This document shows positions 34,953-43,300 of a DNA stretch of 46,557 nucleotides, in pieces. Every line of letters begins with the position of its first letter. Within the stretch, counting starts at the first letter, position 1. A model generated the notes under the pieces. The model was not told the DNA's origin. It saw nothing but the letters and a program-made list of their open reading frames with translations, and searched no databases. This DNA is from Legionellales bacterium RIFCSPHIGHO2_12_FULL_35_11 (lineage in GTDB: Bacteria > Pseudomonadota > Gammaproteobacteria > Legionellales > Legionellaceae), in NCBI GenBank assembly GCA_001803185.1, contig MHBB01000081.1:7877-54433 (forward strand). The letters run 5' to 3'. Both the position numbers and the translations under genes were made by a program.

Positions 34953-36056
34953 ATGAAGTTTCTTATACCAACTGAGCCGGATGATACTCACGCAATCTTA
35001 GTTAAACTTGCTTTAGAAAAAATTGGGCATAAAGTAAGCTTAATATTTACCGCTGATCAACCAACCAGACTAAAAAATACTGTATCAATTGATAATCAAT
35101 CTTACACTTGGCAAAGCAATAATGAATTTAATGATCTTAGTAATCAAGACTATGAAGTAGTATGGTGGCGCAGAGCCAGAAGACCTTTTGTGCCAAGAGA
35201 ATTAATCCACCCTGATGACTATGATTTTGTGCAACGAGAAAACTCCTTATTCTATGAATCATTTACCACCAACCTAGCCCCTAACGCTTGGTGGATAAAT
35301 ACCAAAGAATCAGCACGCAAAGCTAATTTTAAACTTTTACAATTAAAAATAGCCAGTGATTGTGGAATGAATATCCCCACTACGTTATGCTCAAATAACC
35401 CATCTGAAATTCGTAACTTCATAGCTAAGCATGATGCAAACGGAGTTATATATAAACCACTAAGCTACAATTTTTGGTTTGAAGAAAATGATGTAAAAAT
35501 ATCTTATACAAATAGAGTTCGCTTAAAAGACTTGCCGGAAGATGATGCTTTACAAATTTCTCCTGGTATATTCCAGAAAGAAATTAAAAAACAATATGAA
35601 TTACGAGTAACATGTTTTGGTGACTATATAGTCCCGGCAAAAATTGATTCCCAAGAACATGATGATGGAATATTAGACTGGCGGGCAATTAGGAAAAAAC
35701 CAATCCAAGTAGAAAAATATAAATTACCCGCAAATATTGAATTAAAAATTCGAGCTTTTATGCGAAAAATAGGCATAGTTTTTGGATCATTTGACTTTAT
35801 TGTAACACCCGAGGATGAATATATATTCCTTGAAGTTAACGAACAGGGGCAATTTTTATGGATTGAGGATCTTAACCCTAACTTTAAAATGTTAGATATA
35901 TTTATTAACTTTATGCTAAATAAATCGCCTCACTTTGAATGGAATAAAAAAAATACTAGGCATTCCATTAAAAAATACGAACCTCAAATCCAGGAAATAT
36001 ATGAGGAAAATATTAAAAGACATATTCATTTAAATAGACCAAAAATAGAATATTAA
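34953..36056 (+). CDS. MvdC/MvdD-family ATP-grasp ligase (graspetide macrocyclase)
   Basis: A 367-aa ATP-grasp protein. An N-terminal preATP-grasp part (KFLIPTEPDDTHAILVKLAL; VVWWRRARRPFVPREL) resembles the RiPP-maturase N-domain. GVIYKPLSYNFWF is the ATP-lysine strand. ELRVTCFGDYIVPAKIDSQ carries substrate and ATP residues. EVNEQGQFLWIEDLNPN at 294-310 is the metal-binding and signature end of MvdC/MvdD enzymes. These enzymes form omega-ester or omega-amide bonds between Asp/Glu and Thr/Ser/Lys side chains in a precursor core. Only one ligase is present, so either it makes all bonds or only one bond type is made. A family B element lies between it and the precursors. A GGAG (AATATGGAGAAAAC) site precedes the ATG. 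Confidence 0.88.
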   Translation: MKFLIPTEPDDTHAILVKLALEKIGHKVSLIFTADQPTRLKNTVSIDNQSYTWQSNNEFNDLSNQDYEVVWWRRARRPFVPRELIHPDDYDFVQRENSLFYESFTTNLAPNAWWINTKESARKANFKLLQLKIASDCGMNIPTTLCSNNPSEIRNFIAKHDANGVIYKPLSYNFWFEENDVKISYTNRVRLKDLPEDDALQISPGIFQKEIKKQYELRVTCFGDYIVPAKIDSQEHDDGILDWRAIRKKPIQVEKYKLPANIELKIRAFMRKIGIVFGSFDFIVTPEDEYIFLEVNEQGQFLWIEDLNPNFKMLDIFINFMLNKSPHFEWNKKNTRHSIKKYEPQIQEIYEENIKRHIHLNRPKIEY

Positions 36057-36083
36057 CTTTCGCCCGAGTTAATGTTTTTATAT

Positions 36084-36197
36084 TAGACTTTCGAAAGAAG
36101 TGAAGCAATCTAGTGACGTTTAATGGCTCTAGATTGCTTCGCTATCGCTCGCAAAGACGCATTTTAGAACATGTTTTTAAAAAGTCCTAAAGTCCAG
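36084..36197. mobile_element. Chimeric end: family B arm fused to a truncated family A MITE (copy 5)
   Basis: TAGACTTTCGAAAGAAG (36084-36100), an end of family B, continues directly into GTGAAGCAATCTAGTGACG and the complete right half of family A, ending AAAGTCCAG at 36197. The left end of family A is missing, consistent with recombination or deletion between the two elements. Confidence 0.75.
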
Positions 36198-36310
36198 TTC
36201 AAAATTTTTGAGCTTGCACCAAAAATTGTTGGTTTTTGAGCATCTGAGTGCAAAAAAAACGACTATTTGTGGCCAAAATCGAAGCCTTTAAACGGGCTCT
36301 AAGGAACAAT

Positions 36311-37564
36311 ATGAAAAAGATAATTTTTATTTTTACCATAAGTATATCTACTAGCATTTGGAGTCAAGTTATTGTTGATGTATATGGTGTGGATAAAAAT
36401 ACTGGTAAGAAGATTTTACAAAAGTATTCAAGAATTGCTGAAAATATAGAAAGTCAAAAAATGCAATTTTTTTTAAAAAAAGAAACTATAGATAATAACT
36501 CTAAAAAACTAAATGCCATACTGAAACGGAAAGAAAACTTACTTAAGCAAATACAAAAACATGAAGGATTTTTATTTGTCGACTTCCAAACAGTCCAATA
36601 CCCCAATACCAAAGATTTATATACTACTATTGAAATTATTACTAAAAATGAGCCTTGGAGATTTAAATTCATACCGAGAAATTTTATTAACCATAACAGT
36701 AGACTTCTTTCGAAACTCGCTGCAGAGAGTGAAGTACAAGGAGATGAGGCGCGCGGAACCGCAGTGTACACGTCAGTACATGAGGATTCGAGCACTGAAT
36801 CGACGAAGCAATTCACCTCTGCAGTAGAGTTTCGAAAGAAGTCTAGTCAAAAACAGGATTTAAAAACAACAGAGTTTCAAAATAAGTCTATCATACAAGA
36901 CATGCTAGATTATGAGGAACTTGCAATGCAACTTGTAATGTCTAATCGAATTAGCAATAAACAAGGGAAATGCCCGGTTTATCATTGCATAGCACCTTTT
37001 TCACACCCAACCTTAAAACCATATCTAGCAAAATTTAATCTAGCAGCTATAAATCAACAAGACTTTATTATAGATACATTAGAACGAGATCCAGTACCAG
37101 AAAGAAGAGCCGCGGCTGCTTTTTTAATTGGCCACTTTAAGAATCCTAAAAAAATTATTAATGTCTTAATGCCTCATATTCAAGATGATAGCGATATTGT
37201 TCGTAACAATGTAATGCGGGTTTTGGGAATGACCATTGCGACAGCGAATATTCAAAATATTGACCCGGTCCCTTTTCTAAAACAACTTGACTCGCCTTTT
37301 GTAACTGATAGGAATAAAGCTCTATTTGTCCTATTAGCAATAGCAAATTCAGAAAATGGAAAACAACTGATATTAAAACACGGCTCGACCAAACTACTTA
37401 AAGTCCTGCATCTAAAGCAACCAAATAATCATGATATTGCGTATTTAATTTTAAAAACCATTAGCAACCAAACATATTCGGGAGATGATCTTATAAAATG
37501 GGAAAACTGGAACAAGAAAATTTCTTTAAGCAATGCACTAACACCTACCAAAAAGAAAATTTAG
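36311..37564 (+). CDS. Secreted HEAT-repeat-like protein of the RiPP locus, with an in-frame palindromic insert
   Basis: A 417-aa protein from ATG 36311 (AAGGA five bases before). A signal peptide MKKIIFIFTISISTSIWS precedes the mature chain. The C-terminal part holds repeated helical pairs (VPERRAAAAFLIGHF; DDSDIVRNNVMRVLGM; TDRNKALFVLLAI) typical of HEAT/ARM repeats, so it is probably a periplasmic binding scaffold. Residues 130-178 (LAAESEVQGDEARGTAVYTS and following) are encoded by a family B element and look foreign. The frame remains open through it. It overlaps the HlyD-type gene by 67 bases. Its role could be immunity, chaperoning or export of the peptide, which the sequence does not tell. 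Confidence 0.65.
   Translation: MKKIIFIFTISISTSIWSQVIVDVYGVDKNTGKKILQKYSRIAENIESQKMQFFLKKETIDNNSKKLNAILKRKENLLKQIQKHEGFLFVDFQTVQYPNTKDLYTTIEIITKNEPWRFKFIPRNFINHNSRLLSKLAAESEVQGDEARGTAVYTSVHEDSSTESTKQFTSAVEFRKKSSQKQDLKTTEFQNKSIIQDMLDYEELAMQLVMSNRISNKQGKCPVYHCIAPFSHPTLKPYLAKFNLAAINQQDFIIDTLERDPVPERRAAAAFLIGHFKNPKKIINVLMPHIQDDSDIVRNNVMRVLGMTIATANIQNIDPVPFLKQLDSPFVTDRNKALFVLLAIANSENGKQLILKHGSTKLLKVLHLKQPNNHDIAYLILKTISNQTYSGDDLIKWENWNKKISLSNALTPTKKKI
36700..36845. mobile_element. Family B palindromic element inside the HEAT-repeat gene
   Basis: TAGACTTCTTTCGAAACTC at the left and GAGTTTCGAAAGAAGTCTA at the right are exact inverted repeats. They enclose GCTGCAGAG...CAGTACATGAGGATTC... The same sequence, less conserved at one end, is in the pseudopilin gene at 5189-5340. 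Translation is in frame on the plus strand here and on the minus strand there. Confidence 0.9.
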
Positions 37565-38523
37565 GGAAAATTTATAAAAATACTCCTATACCTTATGCAA
37601 AAATTACTATTAGTGTAATTGGTTTGACTTTCGCATTCATGCTTCTTGGAGTATTTGCTGAATTCAGTGAAAAATATGAAGTGCCTGGATTTCTTAATAC
37701 TTCACTTGGCGTTGCACAAATCTATCCTCCTAGGAATGGTACAATCAGTTTATTAAAGGCAAATGAAGGAATGCATGTTAAAAAAGGGGATAAACTATTC
37801 ATCATAAAATCTAACTCTAGCGCCAGTGAAATAGCCGCAAACAAAAACGAACTTACACAATTAAATATTCGTTACAAAATCACTAAAAATGAATTAAGTG
37901 TCAAAATCAATTATTTAAAAAAATTACAGCCACTATTAGATAAAAAATATATTTCTACCGGCACTTTTTTTGCTGCAAAATCGGACATTAACAAACTTAA
38001 AAATGAATTGCATCAAATTCAAATTGATAAAATTAAATATAAAAATAGCCTTGAGCACTCAATTTACTCGCCAATTGATGGAACAATCACTAATATTAAA
38101 CGCCAAAATGGACAATATATTCATGAACATGACATAGTCTTAGATATTTTACCAAATAATTTTAAACTAGTTGCCCAGTTAAATGTGCCATCTTCGAAAA
38201 TTGGCTTTATAAAAACCAATGATAAAATAGCAATTCATTTCGATGCCTACCCATTTAGACAATTTGGCGTAGCTTTGGGGAAAATATATAAAATTAGTCA
38301 AACAATTAGTGATTCCCATAATTCAAATATTCAAAACTCACCTGAGCATTATTATACTATTATTGCAAAACTAGACTCTCAGTCAATTACTATCCATGGT
38401 AAAAATTACCCTCTTCGCCAGGGTATGAATCTTACTGCAATTATTTTTGGAACTAAAAAGCCAATTTGGAAATGGATTTTTGACCCACTTATTAATCAAA
38501 CTAGTGAGTTAAAAAATGCATAA
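37498..38523 (+). CDS. HlyD-family membrane fusion protein
   Basis: A 341-aa periplasmic adaptor. A cytosolic tail of about 30 residues (QKENLGKIYKNTPIPY) is followed by one membrane helix (ITISVIGLTFAFMLLGVFA). The lipoyl-type halves GTISLLKANEGMHVKKGDKLF and SIYSPIDGTITNIKRQNGQYI flank a short coiled coil. Beta-barrel and C-terminal parts follow. It partners with C39 ABC exporters such as CvaB/CvaA-like systems. It is translated in a different frame over the last 67 bases of the HEAT gene and overlaps the ABC gene by eight bases. No TolC-like gene is in the locus. Confidence 0.9.
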   Translation: MGKLEQENFFKQCTNTYQKENLGKIYKNTPIPYAKITISVIGLTFAFMLLGVFAEFSEKYEVPGFLNTSLGVAQIYPPRNGTISLLKANEGMHVKKGDKLFIIKSNSSASEIAANKNELTQLNIRYKITKNELSVKINYLKKLQPLLDKKYISTGTFFAAKSDINKLKNELHQIQIDKIKYKNSLEHSIYSPIDGTITNIKRQNGQYIHEHDIVLDILPNNFKLVAQLNVPSSKIGFIKTNDKIAIHFDAYPFRQFGVALGKIYKISQTISDSHNSNIQNSPEHYYTIIAKLDSQSITIHGKNYPLRQGMNLTAIIFGTKKPIWKWIFDPLINQTSELKNA

Positions 38524-40606
38524 TATTAAACTTAAATTTACAAAAAATAAAAAGTTATCCATGATCTTACAAGATCAAGTTACTGAATGTGGGCATGCTT
38601 GCATTGCTATGATTAGCTTATATTTTGGTCATCAAATTGGTCTACCAGAAATTAGGAAAATAAATAGTCCTTCCTCACATGGTGTGTCCTTTAAACAAAT
38701 TATCAACATTTTTAATAAACTAAATATAACAACTAGGGCTCTTAAAGTCCCAATTAATGAAATTCAATACATCAAAACCCCGGCTATTCTTCATTGGAAT
38801 ATGAATCATTTTGTAGTCCTTAAAAAAGTTGCCAAAAATGCTATCACTATTCATGACCCAGCATTTGGTGTAAGGACTTGTGGCTTGGAGGAATTTAAAA
38901 ATTCTTTTACTGGATTTGTATTGGAGGTAGAAATTCCAATTGATTTTCAAGCGATTGCTATAAAAAAAAATATAAGTTTATTTCGAATCATTAAATCTGT
39001 TCCAGGAATAGATAAGTTATTTACTTATCTTCTTCTACTATCTGCAACTATTGAACTTTTAACAATAACAAATCCTTTGTTTTTACAGTATATAATTGAT
39101 AATGTTTTAGGTACCAATAGTGCTAATAATCTATTTGCTATAAGCATGGGATTTATATTATTAGTATTTATAAGTAGCTTAGCCTTATTTACTAGAGAGC
39201 ATTTAATCTTATATACAACGGCAAACTTTACTAAATATTTTGCAGACAGTACTTTTCAATATTTATTATCTTTACCTATAGAATATTTTACTAATCGCCA
39301 TCAAGGCGATATCCAATCAAAATTTCAGGCTATAGAGCAAATTAAAGCAAAAATTAGTAGTGATTTTGTTAATACAATTTTAGATGGCATAACATTTAGC
39401 GCCACATTAATAGTTATGTTTATGTACAATAAAATTTTGGCGTTTGTTGTTATAAGTAGTCTGCTTTTGTATATTCTTGTGCGATTTATCTCTTATAGTT
39501 CTTTCAAAAACGACTCTACCTCAGCAATATATTTACATGCAAAAGCAACAAGTAGTTTTCTGGAAAGCACTCGGGCAATCGCTCCTATCAAATTATTCCT
39601 TAAAGAAAAAATAAGATTTACATCTTGGTGCAATAAGTACGTAGAAGCACTAAACTCCGATATAAAAGTCGCAAAAAAGCAAATTTTTTACAAAATATCG
39701 AATAATTTTTTATTTAACTTAGAACATATCTTTATTATCTGCATCGGTGCTTCTCTTGTATTAAAAAATCAACTTTCCATCGGCATGTTGTTAGCATTTT
39801 TAGCTTACAGAATAATCTTAATAACTAAGGCCACTGCTTTTATTCAAAATATTTTTGATTATCAGCTATTATCAATTCAAGTGAGTAGATTAAGCGATAT
39901 TATTTTACAAGCCCCTGAATTTTCAGAATTTTCTAACTATATCTATTCATATATCACAGCTATCTTATCAATTGAATTGAAGGATATTTGTTTTCGATAT
40001 CATGACGATGAAAGTTTATTATTTGAAAATTTAAATATTACTATTCAACCTGGAGAAAAAATAGCAATCACTGGAGCATCAGGCTGTGGCAAATCAACCT
40101 TATTAAAAATAATGATGGGGCTAATAAAACCAAGTTCTGGTAAAATTTTAATTAACTCCATACCACTCTCTTCTTTTAGCCTAAAAAATTACCGAGGAAA
40201 AATAGCGGCTGTGTTGCAAGATGATTCGCTATTTTCAGGTTCGATTCTACAAAATATCACATTTTTTGATGAAGAAATTGATTTTGAGTTAGTCTGTAGA
40301 GTTTCTAAAATTGCAGAAATTCACCATACTATAGTTAGCTTTCCAATGGGATATGAAACATTAATTGGTGATATGGGTTCTATATTATCTGGCGGGCAAA
40401 AACAACGCATCCTTTTAGCCAGAGCACTATATAAAAAACCTGACATATTATTTTTAGACGAAGCGACTAGTCATCTAGATAATCAGAATGAAAAGCTAAT
40501 AAATTCAGCACTTAAAGATCTGAAGATAACTCAAATTATAGTCGCTCATAGAAAAGAAACTATAGCTATGGCAGATAGAATACTTAACCTTGATAAATCT
40601 CGCTGA
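38516..40606 (+). CDS. C39-peptidase-containing ABC exporter
   Basis: A 696-aa bifunctional bacteriocin-type transporter. The N-terminal C39 protease has its catalytic triad visible: Gln19 and Cys25 in QDQVTECGHACIAMI, His98 in WNMNHFVVL and Asp114 in IHDPAFGV. The six-helix ABC membrane domain follows. The nucleotide-binding domain has Walker A GASGCGKST at 520-528, signature LSGGQKQ at about 624 and FLDEATSHLD (Asp648). It would cleave precursors after GG and export the mature peptide. This fits the GG leaders of the two small genes upstream and links them to this exporter. Confidence 0.93.
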   Translation: MHNIKLKFTKNKKLSMILQDQVTECGHACIAMISLYFGHQIGLPEIRKINSPSSHGVSFKQIINIFNKLNITTRALKVPINEIQYIKTPAILHWNMNHFVVLKKVAKNAITIHDPAFGVRTCGLEEFKNSFTGFVLEVEIPIDFQAIAIKKNISLFRIIKSVPGIDKLFTYLLLLSATIELLTITNPLFLQYIIDNVLGTNSANNLFAISMGFILLVFISSLALFTREHLILYTTANFTKYFADSTFQYLLSLPIEYFTNRHQGDIQSKFQAIEQIKAKISSDFVNTILDGITFSATLIVMFMYNKILAFVVISSLLLYILVRFISYSSFKNDSTSAIYLHAKATSSFLESTRAIAPIKLFLKEKIRFTSWCNKYVEALNSDIKVAKKQIFYKISNNFLFNLEHIFIICIGASLVLKNQLSIGMLLAFLAYRIILITKATAFIQNIFDYQLLSIQVSRLSDIILQAPEFSEFSNYIYSYITAILSIELKDICFRYHDDESLLFENLNITIQPGEKIAITGASGCGKSTLLKIMMGLIKPSSGKILINSIPLSSFSLKNYRGKIAAVLQDDSLFSGSILQNITFFDEEIDFELVCRVSKIAEIHHTIVSFPMGYETLIGDMGSILSGGQKQRILLARALYKKPDILFLDEATSHLDNQNEKLINSALKDLKITQIIVAHRKETIAMADRILNLDKSR

Positions 40607-40673
40607 TCGGCGTTGGATTTAGAAGATTGTTAGGTATATACTTCTAAATACACAAGGACTTGTATCTAGTCAT

Positions 40674-41393
40674 ATGAAATCTTTAGATAACCCTAAATAT
40701 TACCTAAACCGCGAATTTATGGCTTTAGAATTTAATGACCGCGTCTTGCAGCTTGCTGAAAATGTGGTACGTCTTGAAATTGATCATGATTGTCCAGAAG
40801 ATATTATTAATTTTCTTTTACATAAATATCATCTCAGATATGATGATGTTTATCGTTGCAATGGGCCTGTTAATCTCCAACGCTTAATTTGGTTAATTGA
40901 ACAATGCCAGAATGCTGCGTCTAAAGGCCAAGAATCAAGAATTATCCTTAAAGCTAATGGATTAACCGATGATAAAATTATTCAAGCATTATATCTTGCA
41001 TCACAAAAAGGGGCTCATATTACCCTTATTGTGAGAGGTCCTTGTTGTTTAAAACCCAAAATCCCTGGGGTGTCCGAAAATATTCAAGTAATTTCAATCG
41101 TTGGTAGATTTTTAGAACATCATCGTGTTTATTATTTTAAATTTGCAAATGAAGAGTACTACTATTGTTCATCAGCAGATTTGATGGAACGAAATTTATA
41201 TGCAAGAATTGAAATAATGTTTCCAATTCTAAGTGAAGCATGCCAGAAACGAGTTTATGATGAAATTCTTAAAAACTATTTAAAAGATAATACAAACACT
41301 TGGGAACTACAAAGTGACGGGCATTATAAACCAATAAGAGATGGCGAATATTCATGTCAAAACAAACTGTTGGAACTTTATAAAGCATGTTAA
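40674..41393 (+). CDS. Internally deleted polyphosphate kinase (Ppk1) remnant
   Basis: A 239-aa frame made of three Ppk1 pieces. An N-terminal start YLNREFMALEFNDRVLQLAE is like NRELSWLSFNERVLQ. A middle piece VRLEIDHDCPEDIINFLLHK...YRCNGPVNLQRL (about residues 32-70) is like the central core. A C-terminal piece from RIILKANGLTDDKIIQALY to the end contains SIVGRFLEHHRVYYF with the H592-equivalent of E. coli and SSADLMERNLYARIE. The segment with the autophosphorylated histidine (KIHAKL in active enzymes) is missing. Full-length Ppk1 is nearly 700 aa, so about two thirds are gone, yet the frame is open. Activity is unlikely. The ribosome site is weak. Decaying gene or a repurposed small protein are both possible. 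Confidence 0.8.
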   Translation: MKSLDNPKYYLNREFMALEFNDRVLQLAENVVRLEIDHDCPEDIINFLLHKYHLRYDDVYRCNGPVNLQRLIWLIEQCQNAASKGQESRIILKANGLTDDKIIQALYLASQKGAHITLIVRGPCCLKPKIPGVSENIQVISIVGRFLEHHRVYYFKFANEEYYYCSSADLMERNLYARIEIMFPILSEACQKRVYDEILKNYLKDNTNTWELQSDGHYKPIRDGEYSCQNKLLELYKAC

Positions 41394-41402
41394 TAACAAA
41401 AA

Positions 41403-41555
41403 CTGGACTTTATGACTTTTTCAAAAAGCACTAAAAATTGTCGTCTTTGCGAACAAAGTGAAGCAATCTAGTGACGTTTAAGGGCTCTAGATTGCCTCAC
41501 TATCGCTCGCAAAGACGCATTTTAGAATATGTCTTTAAAAAGTCATAAAGTCCAG
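41403..41555. mobile_element. Family A MITE, copy 6
   Basis: 153 bp, with CTGGACTTTATGACTTTTTC and AAAAAGTCATAAAGTCCAG ends and AAAAA on both flanks (compatible with a 5-bp duplication, though homopolymeric). It lies between the ppk remnant and the MpaB-like gene, ending 20 bases before the latter's ATG, so it would form its 5' leader. Confidence 0.88.
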
Positions 41556-41575
41556 AAAAAATATCTCTTGAAATT

Positions 41576-42469
41576 ATGAATGAATTTTTTTTACCAGAAA
41601 AACTAAATGAAATAGTTAAAAAAAATAGAGAATGCCCTGAAATTGGATTTTTTGGGCCAAACTCCCATTTATGGAACAATCATAAATATGCTATTCGTGC
41701 CCTATGTTATCCACTTGCGGTAATTATCATAAATGCTAACCAAAATATTTTTAATGTGATTACAAGTTATCTTAGTGATCCGAATGAATTAGTAAAACAT
41801 GGCCTTGCCAGACAAAAATATTCATTTAACTTTATTTTTGGTGATCTAACAACTGCCTGCAATGCAGCTAAAACTCTTCATGATATACACGCTAAGTTAG
41901 CCATCAAAGATAAAGAGCAAATAATTAATGCTAACAACCCTGAGTTAATGCTTTGGGTTTGGGCAACAATCTACTATTCCAGTAAGAAAATTAATGAATT
42001 ATTTTTAAAAGAAATTTCCTTTAACGAGGAAACATATGCCGAATATAAATTATTAGCTTTGCTTTCCGGGGTGGATGAAAAAATTATTCCTAAGACCATG
42101 GAGGATTTTGATAAATATTTTATTAATTCGTTAAACTCAACAATTAAAGTTTCTAAAAAAACAAAAGATTATATAAATGAAATGTTTGATATTCCGATAT
42201 TAGAGTTTATTTTACAGAAGAATCCAAATAAACTTCTAAGAATTCTATCTAATCCTATTAATAAATTAGTAAAGCAATTTTGCATTTTTGTTCTACCTTT
42301 ATCATTAACTAAAGCTTATGATTTGTATTTGACTAAAAACGAACAAACAAAAATTAATAGAACTATTAAATTAATTGCTTTTATTCACCCATTATTGCCA
42401 AAACGAATAACCATAAAAAGCAAAGTATTAGAACTATATAATTCATTAAAAATCATAACCCAGGATTAG
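41576..42469 (+). CDS. DUF2236/MpaB-like oxygenase family protein
   Basis: A 297-aa protein with the DUF2236 layout. YSFNFIFGDLTTACNAAKTLHDIHAKL, followed by NANNPELMLWVWATIYYSS and FNEETYAEYKLLALLSGV, corresponds to the family's conserved FGD...H..H, DP.L..WV.AT and Y blocks. The His of LHDIHAKL is retained. The first family His stretch (GHPAVGQGV-like) reads INANQNIFNVITSYL, so a heme or metal ligand may be lost. The family includes MpaB and latex-clearing proteins. No pathway partner is nearby. It is AT-rich and asparagine/lysine-rich like its neighbours. Confidence 0.6.
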   Translation: MNEFFLPEKLNEIVKKNRECPEIGFFGPNSHLWNNHKYAIRALCYPLAVIIINANQNIFNVITSYLSDPNELVKHGLARQKYSFNFIFGDLTTACNAAKTLHDIHAKLAIKDKEQIINANNPELMLWVWATIYYSSKKINELFLKEISFNEETYAEYKLLALLSGVDEKIIPKTMEDFDKYFINSLNSTIKVSKKTKDYINEMFDIPILEFILQKNPNKLLRILSNPINKLVKQFCIFVLPLSLTKAYDLYLTKNEQTKINRTIKLIAFIHPLLPKRITIKSKVLELYNSLKIITQD

Positions 42470-42489
42470 GGTCACTGCCAATTGTCAAC

Positions 42490-42503
42490 TGCTTCTTCTA
42501 GGA
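42490..42503. repeat. Degraded family C half-arm
   Basis: CAACTGCTTCTTCTAGGA follows the DUF2236 gene by about 20 bases and matches the right arm of family C with one change. No left arm is visible. Confidence 0.4.
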
Positions 42504-42594
42504 TAATTAGTGCCAGTGGCATTTTTTTGATGAAATTGCTAGAATACGCGAATTAATATTTATAGCGATTAAATCGAACTTCAAGGGCAACTAA

Positions 42595-43170
42595 ATGAGC
42601 ATACTCAATACAAACCAACTTAAAAACGGCATTAAACTAATAATTGATAGTGCACCATGCACAATTATTGAATGTGAGTTTGTTAAACCAGGAAAAGGGC
42701 AAGCATTTACCAGACTAAAAACTAAAAACTTAAAAACTGGTCGTGTCGTTGAGCGCACATATAAAGCTAACGATACTTTTACTGGCGCGGATGTAAATGA
42801 TATTGAACTACAATATTTATATAATGATGGTAGCTTCTGGCATTTTATGGATCCGACTAATTTTGAACAATATGCTATAAGCAATGAATGTGTTGATGAA
42901 GCTGCCAAGTGGTTAAAAGAGCAAGATCTTTGTACCGTTGTTTTATGGAATAATGAACCTTTAAGCGTAACTCCTGCTAATTTTGTTACTCTTACAATTA
43001 CTGAAACTGACCCAGGCTTAAAAGGTGACACATCTGGCGGTGGTGGTAAACCAGCTACTTTGGAAACAGGAGCTGTTGTTCGCGTTCCTTTGTTTGTACA
43101 AACTGGTGAAATTATTAAAGTTGATACAAGAAATGGAGAATATGTCTCCCGGGCTAAAGAATCCGATTAA
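42595..43170 (+). CDS. efp: Elongation factor P
   Basis: A 191-aa three-domain translation factor rescuing ribosomes at polyproline stretches. The loop [12 protein letters not shown] carries Lys34, the residue beta-lysylated by EpmA/EpmB in many gammaproteobacteria. [25 protein letters not shown] sequence ([20 protein letters not shown]) and [20 protein letters not shown] define domains II and III. Start is ATG with an AAGGGCAAC site upstream. It is monocistronic; the next gene is on the other strand. Confidence 0.97.
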   Translation: MSILNTNQLKNGIKLIIDSAPCTIIECEFVKPGKGQAFTRLKTKNLKTGRVVERTYKANDTFTGADVNDIELQYLYNDGSFWHFMDPTNFEQYAISNECVDEAAKWLKEQDLCTVVLWNNEPLSVTPANFVTLTITETDPGLKGDTSGGGGKPATLETGAVVRVPLFVQTGEIIKVDTRNGEYVSRAKESD

Positions 43171-43173
43171 CCC

Positions 43174-43275
43174 CACTGCCATTAAGTTAAGGAATTCCGT
43201 TCGGGTTGAGGAGCCGTCTCAGCCAGAACGGATCGCAGTAAATTTGCACATATATCCATTAACTTAATGGCAGTG
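43174..43275. repeat. 102-bp palindrome at the 3' junction of efp and a lipoprotein gene
   Basis: CACTGCCATTAAGTTAA (43174-43190) is the exact inverted repeat of TTAACTTAATGGCAGTG (43259-43275). The interior contains TCCGTTCGGGTTGAG...TCAGCCAGAACGGA, pairing around GAGCCGTC. It sits between two convergent genes and could act as a bidirectional terminator, although it lacks a T-run. Confidence 0.65.
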
Positions 43276-43300
43276 CCGAGTAACCCGGGTAACAAATGGT

